Part shown: piece by piece, positions 1-8,327 of the stretch | Numbering within the stretch: position 1 is the stretch's first letter | Layout: each line of letters opens with the position of its first letter | Assembly (NCBI RefSeq): GCF_025716875.1 | Contig: NZ_JAOVZB010000002.1 | Coordinates: forward strand, 372,001 to 436,000 | DNA length: 64,000 nt | Reading direction: 5' to 3' | Source of the DNA: Marinomonas sargassi | GTDB taxonomy: Bacteria > Pseudomonadota > Gammaproteobacteria > Pseudomonadales > Marinomonadaceae | Notes under the pieces: generated by a model | The model's input: only the letters and a program-made list of their open reading frames with translations | What the model was told of the DNA's origin: nothing | The model's database searches: none | Program-made: the position numbers and the translations under genes

Positions 1-74
1 TCAGGGAAATCTGTGATGATTTTGAATTGAACCTCGCCACAATGGCAGCTTCCAAAGTATTCCTTTTCAATCAT
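1..74 (-). CDS. GFA-family (CENP-V/GFA domain) protein, partial
   Basis: Only the first 24 codons lie in the window; the gene runs off the left edge. The start codon at 74 follows an AGGAG site at the usual distance. The N-terminus contains GSCHCGEVQF, the zinc-binding opening motif of the glutathione-dependent formaldehyde-activating (GFA)/CENP-V domain family. Members bind zinc, but most have no proven reaction, and the formaldehyde link is doubted for many. The family call rests on this short motif alone. Confidence 0.6.
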   Translation of the reverse strand, partial: MIEKEYFGSCHCGEVQFKIITDFP

Positions 75-206
75 GCGACACCTTTCTCCTGAACTAATAT
101 ATGGTATAGAAAAGTAACTCTAAACTATGGCTTATTCAGAGCGTTAAATAGAGTTGCCTTGGAATACTATTACCTACTCATTACTAATTGTTCAAGGATA
201 TTTACC

Positions 207-764
207 ATGTCAGAAAAAACAAAAATGTTAGCGGGTGAGCTTTATGACCCCTATGACGATGAATTAACAGAGCTAAGGCGAAAAGCCCGTATTTCCACTG
301 AGCGTTTCAATAGCATCTCCGCTATGGATAAAGAAGAAAGGGCAAATCTATTAAAGTCCTTGTTTGACAGTACAGGGAACAACATACACATTGAGCCTTC
401 TTTCCAATGCGATTATGGTTCGAATATTCATGTGGGGGAAAATTTCTACGCCAACTTTAACTGCGTTATTTTGGATGCGGCTGAGGTTCGGTTTGGTGAT
501 AACTGTATGATTGCGCCACAAGTGGGAATCTACACAGCGACACACCCTTTAAACCCAGTAGAAAGAAATACTGGGCTAGAGTACGCCAAGCCAATTACTA
601 TAGGAGATAACGTCTGGATAGGTGGTCATGCCACTATTAATCCTGGTGTTTCCTTAGGAGACAACGTCGTCGTAGCATCCGGGGCTGTGGTCACCAAGAG
701 CTTTGGCAGTCATCTGGTGATTGCTGGCAACCCTGCCAAGGTTATAAAGGAGATCTCACTATAA
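207..764 (+). CDS. Maltose/galactoside O-acetyltransferase family protein
   Basis: A 185-residue cytoplasmic acyltransferase of the left-handed beta-helix (hexapeptide repeat) class. It begins with the short helical N-terminal domain typical of Maa/NodL/LacA (MLAGELYDPYDDEL). The hexapeptide coil follows, with the family features NANFN-like FYANFNCVIL, the catalytic-histidine region YTATHPLNP, and IGDNVWIGG. Family members move acetyl from acetyl-CoA to a sugar hydroxyl. The frame stays open upstream to a TTG at 159, but the ATG at 207 was preferred because it matches the family N-terminus and has an AAGGA site nearby. The exact sugar cannot be read from sequence. Confidence 0.85.
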   Translation: MSEKTKMLAGELYDPYDDELTELRRKARISTERFNSISAMDKEERANLLKSLFDSTGNNIHIEPSFQCDYGSNIHVGENFYANFNCVILDAAEVRFGDNCMIAPQVGIYTATHPLNPVERNTGLEYAKPITIGDNVWIGGHATINPGVSLGDNVVVASGAVVTKSFGSHLVIAGNPAKVIKEISL

Positions 765-806
765 AAATAAACGCCAGCGAGCAAAACTCCACTTGTCCGT
801 TCAAGT

Positions 807-1163
807 CTATATATTCTGACCAACACGCCACAGCACACCAGAAGGATCAATGATGACAAAATCTAACATACCCCATGGTTGCTCAACGGGCTCTGTCATT
901 TTGACCTGATATTTAGATGCGATGCCAGCATTTTTTAGTTGCGTATGACAAGCGTGAGCATCTTCCACTAAAAGGTGCATCATGAAGTTATTTGCATGCT
1001 CCTCTTCATAGAAATCCTGTAAAAGAAAACTCGAATCACCTGATTTGAAGTAAGCTATGCCATTATTGTCTGAAGCCATTTCAAAACCAAAATCCACATA
1101 AAACTGCTTCGACAATTCATAGTCTTTAGCAGGTACAAATGCCTTAATTTCAATACTCTTCAT
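807..1163 (-). CDS. VOC superfamily (glyoxalase/bleomycin-resistance-like) protein
   Basis: A 118-residue single-domain protein with the paired beta-alpha-beta-beta-beta modules of the vicinal oxygen chelate fold. It opens with FVPAKDYELSKQFYVDFGF and ends with the characteristic DFVIIDPSGVLWRVGQ. Such proteins bind a metal or a small ligand and range from lyases to resistance proteins. No substrate is indicated. It stands alone, facing the preceding acetyltransferase gene. Confidence 0.75.
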   Translation of the reverse strand: MKSIEIKAFVPAKDYELSKQFYVDFGFEMASDNNGIAYFKSGDSSFLLQDFYEEEHANNFMMHLLVEDAHACHTQLKNAGIASKYQVKMTEPVEQPWGMLDFVIIDPSGVLWRVGQNI

Positions 1164-1524
1164 TTTCCTTTCCTCTAAATGCTCTACCCATAACAGTTAA
1201 ATTGATAACAGGAACACTGAACTATCGAGCAAGCATCATATATGATCAAAAAAACATCAAAGATCCATCAATAAAGTTGAAGTTCTTCATAGACAGAGTG
1301 CTAGAATATGCGCCAAATTATGGGGTTCGATAATAGTATCAATGTCTCTATCAGGTCTAGCTTCAAGTAAAGCGAGTATCTAAAACTGTCATAGAAAATT
1401 CATTTCTCGACTATCCTATATATTCTTACAATGCCCACAACCCAATAACACGATGGCAGTGAAACGTCCTGCCAAATAATCGCTTGCCACTCAATTCGGT
1501 TTGGCTAAATAAAAAGGACCATCA
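1164..1524. other. Intergenic stretch with no recognised feature
   Basis: About 360 bases lie between the divergent VOC protein and antiporter genes. I see AT-rich sequence that must contain promoters for both genes, plus an AAGGA ribosome site just ahead of the antiporter start. No stable hairpin, small gene or RNA motif was recognised. Confidence 0.5.
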
Positions 1525-2829
1525 ATGAACGCTTGGTATTTAATTTGTTTTTTATCCGCCATTGCGATTTTTATCGCTTTTGCGAACCAATTTATCGTCA
1601 AGATGCAAACCACCATAGCGATCACCACGGGCTCTGTGATTATCTCTTTATTACTGACATTAGCAGTAATGGTATTAGGTGATGAAACGGCACTCTTCAT
1701 TACCGAAATCGTCTCCGAAATAGACTTTAATCAGCTATTACTTAAAGGAATGCTAGGCTTTTTACTCTTTGCTGGTGCTTTAGAAATCGACCTTGCGGCA
1801 TTAAAAAAACAACGCTGGGAAATCACGGTTCTCGTACTCTTCTCTACCCTGCTCTCCACTTTTATAGTGGGCTATTTGAGCTTTTATATTTTCCACTTTT
1901 TGGGCTTCCCTCTGCCGTTTATTTTTTGTTTGTTATTTGGCGCACTCATCAGCCCAACCGACCCGATTGCAGTATTGGCAATTATCAAGCAAATGAGTGC
2001 TCCAAAAGGTATTTCCATTCAGGTTGAAGGCGAGTCTTTATTTAATGACGGTGTTGGCTTGGTGATTTTTACCACCATATTCACAGTCGCTTTTTACGGT
2101 ATCGACCCTAACTTCCACGATGTATCAGAAATGTTCTTAAAAGATGCCGTAGGCGGTATCGCCTTTGGTCTAGCCATTGCGGTCTTGGGACACTTCACCA
2201 TGATCAACTGTAAAGACGCTAACATCCGTCTACTGATTACCTTAACCATACCTACAGCGGGTTTTGCTCTAGCCAATATCTGGGAAATATCGGGTGCGCT
2301 AGCTATGGTAACCAGTGGTATTTTCCTAGGGAACATCACCCGAGACAAAACAGCGAAAAGGCGTGGACCTGATAGCAACCGCTACATTAAAGACTTTTGG
2401 CACGCCACAGACAGTTTCTTAAACGCTCTGCTGTTCCTCATTATCGGTATGCTACTTGTCACCATGCCACTCAGTTGGACGGCAATAGGCTTTGGTTTGA
2501 TGATGATACCTGTGGTGCTGTTTGCGCGTTTCATCAGTATTGGCAGCCCTTTCATTCTATTTAAACGTTTTCGAAGCTACGACAAACACACAGTGAAGAT
2601 TCTAACTTGGGGTGGATTAAGAGGGGGTCTATCACTCGCTATGGCCGCTTCCATTCCTGCGAATAAGGTAAACATTGATGGCCACGATTTACACGATATG
2701 ATGGTTATCATTACCTATGTAGTGGTCATTTTCTCCATCATAGTACAAGGCTTAACCATATCGCCATTGATTCAAAGCAGCATCAAAGCAGCAGAAGAAA
2801 AAGCCAAGTTTAGCTCTAAAGAAGACTAA
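1525..2829 (+). CDS. Na+(K+)/H+ antiporter, CPA1 (NhaP/NhaG-like) family
   Basis: A 434-residue inner-membrane protein made almost entirely of hydrophobic segments. It shows the CPA1 signatures: SPTDPIAVLAI, which carries the ion-binding aspartate pair region; GESLFNDGVGLVIF; and WGGLRGGLSLAMA near the end. These antiporters expel Na+ (or K+) in exchange for protons and so regulate cytoplasmic pH and sodium, which fits a marine bacterium. The C-terminus is short, ending soon after the last helix with a charged tail, so the large regulatory domain seen in some relatives is absent. An AAGGA site sits seven bases before the ATG. Confidence 0.9.
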   Translation: MNAWYLICFLSAIAIFIAFANQFIVKMQTTIAITTGSVIISLLLTLAVMVLGDETALFITEIVSEIDFNQLLLKGMLGFLLFAGALEIDLAALKKQRWEITVLVLFSTLLSTFIVGYLSFYIFHFLGFPLPFIFCLLFGALISPTDPIAVLAIIKQMSAPKGISIQVEGESLFNDGVGLVIFTTIFTVAFYGIDPNFHDVSEMFLKDAVGGIAFGLAIAVLGHFTMINCKDANIRLLITLTIPTAGFALANIWEISGALAMVTSGIFLGNITRDKTAKRRGPDSNRYIKDFWHATDSFLNALLFLIIGMLLVTMPLSWTAIGFGLMMIPVVLFARFISIGSPFILFKRFRSYDKHTVKILTWGGLRGGLSLAMAASIPANKVNIDGHDLHDMMVIITYVVVIFSIIVQGLTISPLIQSSIKAAEEKAKFSSKED

Positions 2830-2841
2830 GAAAAAACCAAT

Positions 2842-2880
2842 GAGGCATGCCACTTCGAGCATTACGGCATGTCTCACTTT
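2842..2880 (+). terminator. Likely transcription terminator hairpin
   Basis: Ten-base arms at 2842-2851 and 2866-2875 pair with a single G-T wobble and are followed by a short T-rich stretch. It lies 12 bases after the antiporter stop codon and between convergent genes, so it may serve both. Confidence 0.5.
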
Positions 2881-2912
2881 CATAACATTTTTCGTAATTT
2901 AGAGATCAAGTA

Positions 2913-3341
2913 TCACCATTTCCCTGTATTTTCCATACTTAACCATGGCTCTTCTGGCTCTAAATAACCCTCTTGAAGGAGCTCAATAGAAATACCATCA
3001 GGTGATTTTACAAAAGCCATATGACCATCACGTGGCGGGCGATTTATCACCACACCGGCATCCATCAAACGTTGGCAGGTTTCGTAAATATTTTCGACAC
3101 GGTAAGCAAGGTGTCCGAAGTTTCGACCTCCGTCATAGGCTTCTTCAGCATCCCAGTTATAGGTTAATTCCAACTCCGCATCTGGTTGATTCGGTGGAGC
3201 AAGAAAAACTAATGTAAAGCGACCTTTCTCACTGCCTTTACGTCTTGTCTCGACTAATCCGAGTAAATCACAGTAAAACTTTTTGCTCTCTTCTATATCG
3301 CTCACGCGTATCATTGTGTGTAAATATTTCACTTTAATCAC
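2913..3341 (-). CDS. gloA: Lactoylglutathione lyase-like VOC protein (GloA type)
   Basis: A 142-residue VOC protein closer to true glyoxalase I than the other VOC genes in this window. The N-terminal module reads [16 protein letters not shown] with LELTYNW, and the C-terminal module holds [14 protein letters not shown] and [11 protein letters not shown]. The metal ligands of glyoxalase I (two His, two Glu) have counterparts in HTM, ELTYNW, GHLAYRV and IELLQ. The enzyme would isomerise the methylglyoxal-glutathione hemithioacetal to lactoylglutathione. The C-terminal [14 protein letters not shown] tail is a typical small extension. The symbol is tentative among paralogues. Confidence 0.7.
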   Translation of the reverse strand: MIKVKYLHTMIRVSDIEESKKFYCDLLGLVETRRKGSEKGRFTLVFLAPPNQPDAELELTYNWDAEEAYDGGRNFGHLAYRVENIYETCQRLMDAGVVINRPPRDGHMAFVKSPDGISIELLQEGYLEPEEPWLSMENTGKW

Positions 3342-3412
3342 CCTTACGTAATAGCTTTTGCCTAAATTCTAAATAGGATCGCCTGAAAGCAGCTCTATGA
3401 TAAAACCTGAGT

Positions 3413-4321
3413 TTACCACTTATTCCTGAGCACGATAAAAACACCCGAAACGACCAAGAAAATAGAAATAAACTCCATTGTCTCAGGCAGTCGCCAATCC
3501 GCTATAAAACCATAGGTTAAGCTAGACAAGGTCTCGAATACCAACAACTGACCACATAAGCCAATTGGCAGGTTTCGTGATGCACGATTCCATAAAACTG
3601 CTGCCCACCAAGATACAATCACACCTAAAAAGAGACTAATGCCAAGCAGCGACCACAAACTTGAGCTGGGTTTAGAAAAAAGTACGGAGAACCAATCCGT
3701 AAAGATCATAATAAAAGGCAAACTGATAAGGCATTGCAACAAACAACCTATGCCGATTGCTAACGCCCATGTGTTAGAGGTAATTTCTGAGTTATGTTTT
3801 AAAAAACGAGCATTACCAACACCAAAATAGGTCCACATAACCAGCGCGCCAAAGGCTAATAGACTCCCTACAAGGTAGTTTTCAGCGAGGTGAGTGCCAG
3901 TTTTATGCTGAACGCTTAATGCCAACATCCCCGAAAGAATCAACAAAATAGGTAATAACAGCCGCCTAAAAGGAATGTTTCTTTCGAGGAAATTACCCGT
4001 TATCAGCAATGACACAGGCAAGATTCCTATGATTAAACTGGTAGTAACAATACCCCCGAAGTGAATGCTACTAGCCAGCAATAAGTAGTAACCAAAGTTA
4101 CCCACGAAGCCAAATAAAAAGGCAAATAACCACTGTTTGTTGGTCAGCCCCTGCCAATGCTTACGTGCAAAAAACATAATAAGAAGGGACAAAATACCGT
4201 AGGAAAAATAGCGCCCCAACGCGATAACCGTGGGGTTCGTATCTTCAAGAATATGAGGAATTAGAAAAGCCGTTCCCCAAATACAATTAACAAAAATTCC
4301 CAGTCCAATATAAAACATCAT
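3413..4321 (-). CDS. EamA/DMT-superfamily membrane transporter
   Basis: A 302-residue protein with about ten predicted transmembrane helices in two homologous halves, the layout of the drug/metabolite transporter superfamily (EamA domains). The first half starts with GLGIFVNCIWGTAFLIPHIL. The second half begins around residue 150 and ends with FETLSSLTYGFIADWRLP, equivalent to the EamA motif near helix 9. Members export amino acids, purines or other metabolites. The substrate cannot be assigned. It stands alone between the gloA-like gene and the thiamine operon leader. Confidence 0.8.
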   Translation of the reverse strand: MMFYIGLGIFVNCIWGTAFLIPHILEDTNPTVIALGRYFSYGILSLLIMFFARKHWQGLTNKQWLFAFLFGFVGNFGYYLLLASSIHFGGIVTTSLIIGILPVSLLITGNFLERNIPFRRLLLPILLILSGMLALSVQHKTGTHLAENYLVGSLLAFGALVMWTYFGVGNARFLKHNSEITSNTWALAIGIGCLLQCLISLPFIMIFTDWFSVLFSKPSSSLWSLLGISLFLGVIVSWWAAVLWNRASRNLPIGLCGQLLVFETLSSLTYGFIADWRLPETMEFISIFLVVSGVFIVLRNKW

Positions 4322-4591
4322 CCCTGTATTTACCTTCTCTTGTTGAGTACATTATTAGCCGATAATTATCACTTAAACTTCCCTTTATGAAGAATGAAAT
4401 ATCCGCGATCCAAAGTGAGATTTATTGCTCCTTTGTAGAAAAAAAGAGCCCTATTTCATCACAAAAGCCATTCTATAAATATCTAAAAAAAGCATTTTTG
4501 AAAAAATTTAAATTATATTTTTTCTTTTAAAAAACAGAGAGTTTCTACTACTTAGAGATAGTTTTACCGCATCTTTTGAAAACTTCCTTGC

Positions 4592-4620
4592 TTGTAAACT
4601 GAATTTAAGTCTTTTATGCT
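4592..4620 (+). promoter_or_regulatory. Possible sigma70 promoter of the thiamine operon
   Basis: TTGTAA at 4592-4597 and TATGCT at 4615-4620 are separated by 17 bases. They sit just upstream of the TPP riboswitch, so transcription would begin a few bases before its first stem. The call is by pattern and position only. Confidence 0.4.
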
Positions 4621-4632
4621 TGCCTCAATTAT

Positions 4633-4722
4633 TCCGTCGGGGTGCTTAATTTAATTAGGCTGAGAGATGTACTTCATCAACCCGGTGAACCTGATCCGAT
4701 TAGTATCGGCGTAGGGAACGGA
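4633..4722 (+). promoter_or_regulatory. TPP (THI-box) riboswitch
   Basis: The conserved THI-element blocks occur in order: GGGGTGC near 4639-4645, CTGAGA at 4660-4665, ACCC near 4680-4683, GAACCTGATC at 4687-4696 and GTAGGGAA at 4711-4718. The closing stem P1 forms from 4633-4637 with 4718-4722. It lies about 80 bases before thiD and should reduce expression of the whole downstream operon when thiamine pyrophosphate is plentiful. The stretch after it (to 4801) contains only a weak five-base hairpin without a T-run, so control at translation start is at least as likely as early termination. The rest of the 480-base gap, 4322-4590, is very AT-rich and shows nothing else. Confidence 0.95.
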
Positions 4723-4801
4723 TACGATGTCATGCAGCCTATTTTTTGCATTCTTTCGTGCATTCTTTTCCTATGTCGCTTGGTAAAACTTGGTGATATA
4801 G

Positions 4802-5647
4802 ATGTCTGTTCTATTTGAAAAAACTTCTTCCAAAGCAACACCGATCGCACTAACCATTGCGGGTTCAGACAGTGGTGGTGGGGCTGGTATTCAGGCAGAT
4901 TTAAAAGCCTTTTCCGCTAATGGTGTTTATGGCGCCAGTGTCATCACCGCTGTGACGGCACAAAATACCCAAGCCGTTACCGCTGTCCACGCGATTCCCA
5001 TTGATGTTGTTTCTGCTCAAATATCCGCTGTACTCAGCGACCTAAATGTCCAAGCCATTAAAATTGGTATGCTCTTCTCCAGTGAGTTAGTCGAAGCTGT
5101 TGTCCAAGCCCTAAAAGACTTCCAAGGCTTAGTGGTATTAGACCCTGTGATGATAGCGAAATCTGGCGATGCGCTTTTGCAAGAAGAAGCGGTCAATGCC
5201 TTAAAAACAAAACTCATTCCCCATGTGGATCTACTCACCCCTAATTACCCAGAAGCGCAAGTTTTATTAGGGCGCTCCCCAAATGAGAGCTTTGACGAAA
5301 AACAGTTAGCCACATACGCCACAGAACTTCTTAAACTCGGCTCCAAACAAGTTTTATTAAAAGGCGGCCATGGTGAAAGTGAAACATGTACGGACGTATT
5401 AGTCGGCCATGATGAAGCACCGCTAGTACTCCAAGCACAACGTATCAATACCAAAAATACCCATGGAACAGGCTGCACTTATTCTTCCAGTATTGCCGCA
5501 TGGTTAGCGAAAGGTGAGAGCATGGCGAAAGCAGTGGAAGAGTCCCACCGTTACTTACATCGTGCGATTGAAAACTCCGATCAGCTTGATATTGGACACG
5601 GCCATGGTCCTGTACACCATTTCCATAATCTTTGGGCACAAAAATGA
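4802..5647 (+). CDS. thiD: Hydroxymethylpyrimidine / phosphomethylpyrimidine kinase
   Basis: A 281-residue ribokinase-fold enzyme that phosphorylates HMP and then HMP-phosphate to HMP-pyrophosphate, the pyrimidine half of thiamine. The N-terminal ALTIAGSDSGGGAGIQADLK is the family signature for substrate binding. DPVMIAKSGDALL and the C-terminal anion-hole motif NTHGTGCTYSSSIAA are also present, the last carrying the catalytic region. Length is near the family norm, with a short N-terminal addition. It is the first gene after the TPP riboswitch, and its stop codon overlaps the next start as ATGA. Confidence 0.95.
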   Translation: MSVLFEKTSSKATPIALTIAGSDSGGGAGIQADLKAFSANGVYGASVITAVTAQNTQAVTAVHAIPIDVVSAQISAVLSDLNVQAIKIGMLFSSELVEAVVQALKDFQGLVVLDPVMIAKSGDALLQEEAVNALKTKLIPHVDLLTPNYPEAQVLLGRSPNESFDEKQLATYATELLKLGSKQVLLKGGHGESETCTDVLVGHDEAPLVLQAQRINTKNTHGTGCTYSSSIAAWLAKGESMAKAVEESHRYLHRAIENSDQLDIGHGHGPVHHFHNLWAQK

Positions 5648-6669
5648 GTACGGCTTCTGCGTTAAATATCCAACCGTTAGCGGACAAAGTGACTATCCTT
5701 GGCGGCGGCGTAGCAGGACTTTGTGTCGCTACAGAGCTAGTAGAGCGAGACATCATTCCTACCATTGTTGATCGCCAAACAGAGCTCGGCCCTCAAGCTT
5801 GTTCTTGGTGGGCAGGCGGTATGCTAGCACCTTTTTGTGAAGCGGAAAGCGCAGAAGAAGATGTCGTTACCTATGGAAAAACAGCCGCCCAATGGTGGCA
5901 AGAGCATACTGGTTTAGTTCAGCAAAAAGGCTCTTTGGTATTAGCACTGAATCGTGACCAAGCTGATTTACAACGTTTCGCTAAACGTACTGAAGCTTAT
6001 GAAATGCTAGACGAAGGCGCTATTGCTGACTTAGAGCCAGACTTAGAAAAGCGCTTTCGACGAGGCCTGTATTACCAAGCAGAAGCGCATTTGGCACCGC
6101 GTGATGCTTTGCGCGCGCTAAAGGAAAAGCTCATCAAAAAAGGCGTGCAATTTATACATAAAACAGCTGAGCCCGAAACTCTAGCAAAGGATGGTCTTGT
6201 CGTTGATTGTCGTGGCATCAAGGCCAAGCCAGACTTAGAGGGTCTACGCGGGGTAAAGGGTGAAATGCTGATTTTACGCTGCCCAGATGTGCAATTAGAG
6301 CGCCCTATTCGTCTACTTCATCCAAGGATTCCGCTTTATATTGTGCCCCGTGGCGATGGTATTTACATGCTGGGGGCCACCATGGTGGAAAGCAGTGCTA
6401 AACAACATGCCACGGTTCGCTCAGTTATGGAATTACTGAGCTCAGCATACGCCTTAAACCCTGCTTTTGGGGAAGCTGAAATTCTAGAGATAGGCGTCGA
6501 TAGTCGCCCTGCATTTCACGATAACTTACCAAAAATTCGTCACCAAGGTCAGATTATTCAAGCCAATGGTCTCTATCGACACGGTTTTTTATTGGCACCT
6601 TCACTGGCAAAGATGGTGGCAGATTACATTCATTTAGGTACCGAACCTCAATGGTTCGAGGCCATATAG
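5644..6669 (+). CDS. thiO: Glycine oxidase ThiO (FAD-dependent)
   Basis: A 341-residue FAD-dependent amine oxidase of the DAO family. The dinucleotide-binding glycine motif ILGGGVAGLCVATEL is near the N-terminus, and the C-terminal LYRHGFLLAPSLAKMVADYI matches the FAD-contacting end of ThiO proteins. It oxidises glycine to iminoglycine (dehydroglycine), which ThiG needs for thiazole formation. This is the oxygen-dependent alternative to ThiH. The chosen start is the ATG at 5644, which overlaps the thiD stop. An in-frame ATG four codons earlier at 5632 also exists but would lengthen the overlap. The position inside the thiamine operon supports the assignment. Confidence 0.9.
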   Translation: MSTASALNIQPLADKVTILGGGVAGLCVATELVERDIIPTIVDRQTELGPQACSWWAGGMLAPFCEAESAEEDVVTYGKTAAQWWQEHTGLVQQKGSLVLALNRDQADLQRFAKRTEAYEMLDEGAIADLEPDLEKRFRRGLYYQAEAHLAPRDALRALKEKLIKKGVQFIHKTAEPETLAKDGLVVDCRGIKAKPDLEGLRGVKGEMLILRCPDVQLERPIRLLHPRIPLYIVPRGDGIYMLGATMVESSAKQHATVRSVMELLSSAYALNPAFGEAEILEIGVDSRPAFHDNLPKIRHQGQIIQANGLYRHGFLLAPSLAKMVADYIHLGTEPQWFEAI

Positions 6670-6683
6670 AAGCATTGATTTTT

Positions 6684-6884
6684 ATGAAAAACATACAAGT
6701 AAACAGCGAAAACATTAGCTGCCAAGCCGAGAATCTGGCTGATTTATTAACTGAGCTAAATTATGGCGATGCTATTGTCGCCACCGCTCTGAACGGTGAC
6801 TTTGTGGCACAAGGTCTTCGTGCAAGCACGCCATTAAAAGATGGCGACCGCATTGAAATACTCGCCCCAATGCAAGGAGGCTAA
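6684..6884 (+). CDS. thiS: Sulfur carrier protein ThiS
   Basis: A 66-residue ubiquitin-like protein ending in the obligatory Gly-Gly (MQGG). That terminus is adenylated by ThiF and converted to a thiocarboxylate that donates sulfur to the thiazole ring. [14 protein letters not shown] is the classical ThiS ending. The frame is open upstream into the thiO 3' end, but the ATG at 6684 gives the normal ThiS length. The gene is followed after two bases by thiG. Confidence 0.93.
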   Translation: MKNIQVNSENISCQAENLADLLTELNYGDAIVATALNGDFVAQGLRASTPLKDGDRIEILAPMQGG

Positions 6885-6886
6885 CC

Positions 6887-7660
6887 ATGAAAGATTTTTA
6901 CGGCACTAAACTAGAAACACCTTTTATGTTGGGAACAGCTCAATACCCTTCTCCCGCGATTCTATCCAATGCCTTTAAGCGCAGTGGCGCCAGCGTGGCA
7001 ACCGTATCCTTACGCCGCGAAGCTAGTGACGCCAAAGCAGGGCAAGATTTTTGGCAGCTGATTAAAGAGCTAAATGTACATATATTGCCGAATACTGCTG
7101 GCTGTCACACAGTAAAAGAAGCGGTTACCACAGCCCATATGGCACGAGAAATCTTCGGCACACCTTGGATTAAGCTAGAAGTCATAGGTGAAGAAGATAC
7201 CTTACAACCTGATGTATTCGGCCTAGTAGAAGCGGCTCGTATTCTCTCGGAGGAGGGTTTTCAGGTATTCCCTTACACCACAGAAGACTTAGTCGTAGCC
7301 GATAAACTGGTCGATGCTGGCTGCCGTGTTCTCATGCCTTGGGGCGCGCCTATTGGCTCTGGCATGGGGCTCAACAATGTCTTTGGCCTGCGAGCTTTGC
7401 GCTCTCACTTCCCAGATATTCCTTTGGTAGTTGATGCTGGCTTAGGCTTACCGAGCCAAGCGGCACAAGCGATGGAACTGGGAATGGATGCAATCCTGCT
7501 CAACACCGCCGTATCTAAAGCCGGCGACCCAGCCAAAATGGCAGAAGCGTTTGCCTTGGCTATTCGCTCAGGGCAACTAGCAGAACAAGCTGACCCTATG
7601 CAGCCCCGTGATATGGCTTCCCCTTCCACCCCTTTACTCGGCAAAGCCTTTTTGGATTAA
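6887..7660 (+). CDS. thiG: Thiazole synthase ThiG
   Basis: A 257-residue TIM-barrel enzyme that condenses deoxyxylulose 5-phosphate, dehydroglycine and ThiS-thiocarboxylate into the thiazole phosphate. Recognisable features are [13 protein letters not shown] at the N-terminus, the Schiff-base lysine region [12 protein letters not shown], the phosphate-binding [12 protein letters not shown] and [19 protein letters not shown]. It begins two bases after thiS, with GGAGG from the thiS 3' end serving as its ribosome site. Confidence 0.95.
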   Translation: MKDFYGTKLETPFMLGTAQYPSPAILSNAFKRSGASVATVSLRREASDAKAGQDFWQLIKELNVHILPNTAGCHTVKEAVTTAHMAREIFGTPWIKLEVIGEEDTLQPDVFGLVEAARILSEEGFQVFPYTTEDLVVADKLVDAGCRVLMPWGAPIGSGMGLNNVFGLRALRSHFPDIPLVVDAGLGLPSQAAQAMELGMDAILLNTAVSKAGDPAKMAEAFALAIRSGQLAEQADPMQPRDMASPSTPLLGKAFLD

Positions 7661-7664
7661 ACAC

Positions 7665-8327
7665 ATGAAACTCAGTCGTTTTTACCCAGTTTTTGACAGT
7701 AGCCAATGGATAGCTCGCCTAGTGCCTTTGGGAATCAAGCTTGTTCAGTTACGAATCAAAGACAAGCCGCAATCCCACATACGTGCAGAAATTTTGAAGG
7801 CTAAGGAAATTTGCGAGAAACACGGCTGTACCCTCGTCATTAATGATTATTGGCGTCTGGCAATCGAGCTCGGTTGCGATTGGATTCACCTAGGCCAAGA
7901 AGATTTAGACAGTGCCGATATGGCACAAATCAAAGAGGCTAATATCAAGGTTGGGGTCAGTACCCATGACCTAGAAGAGCTACTAAGAGCCTACCAATTA
8001 GAACCTGACTATATAGCGCTCGGCCCAGTGTATCCGACCATTTTGAAAAAGATGAAATGGCATCAACAGGGTTTAGGAAGAGTCACAGAATGGAAAGAAA
8101 AGATGGCGGACACCCCATTAGTCGCCATTGGTGGTATGTCGGTAGAAAGGGCTGAAGGTGCTTTTGCTGCAGGTGCCGATATCGTCGCTGCGGTTACCGA
8201 TATCACCCTAAATAAGAACCCTGAACAGCGCATCATAGAATGGCTAGAAGCCTGCGACATAACTGTAAATAGAGAGTTCGTTCAAGACTTTGCAAATCAA
8301 AATGCACAACAGGAAGAGTCAGCGTGA
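7665..8327 (+). CDS. thiE: Thiamine-phosphate synthase
   Basis: A 220-residue TIM-barrel enzyme that joins HMP-pyrophosphate to thiazole phosphate, giving thiamine monophosphate. It shows LVQLRIKD, INDYWRLAIELGCDWIHLGQ, the phosphate-binding loop around YIALGPVYPTI and the C-terminal AIGGMSVERAEGAFAAGAD. The loop after GPVYPT reads ILKKMKW where many ThiE have TQTKDM-like sequence, a modest variation also known in ThiE2-like members. The start at 7665 was chosen over an upstream in-frame ATG (7608) inside thiG because it gives the normal N-terminus. Its TGA overlaps the GTG start of thiF. Confidence 0.92.
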   Translation: MKLSRFYPVFDSSQWIARLVPLGIKLVQLRIKDKPQSHIRAEILKAKEICEKHGCTLVINDYWRLAIELGCDWIHLGQEDLDSADMAQIKEANIKVGVSTHDLEELLRAYQLEPDYIALGPVYPTILKKMKWHQQGLGRVTEWKEKMADTPLVAIGGMSVERAEGAFAAGADIVAAVTDITLNKNPEQRIIEWLEACDITVNREFVQDFANQNAQQEESA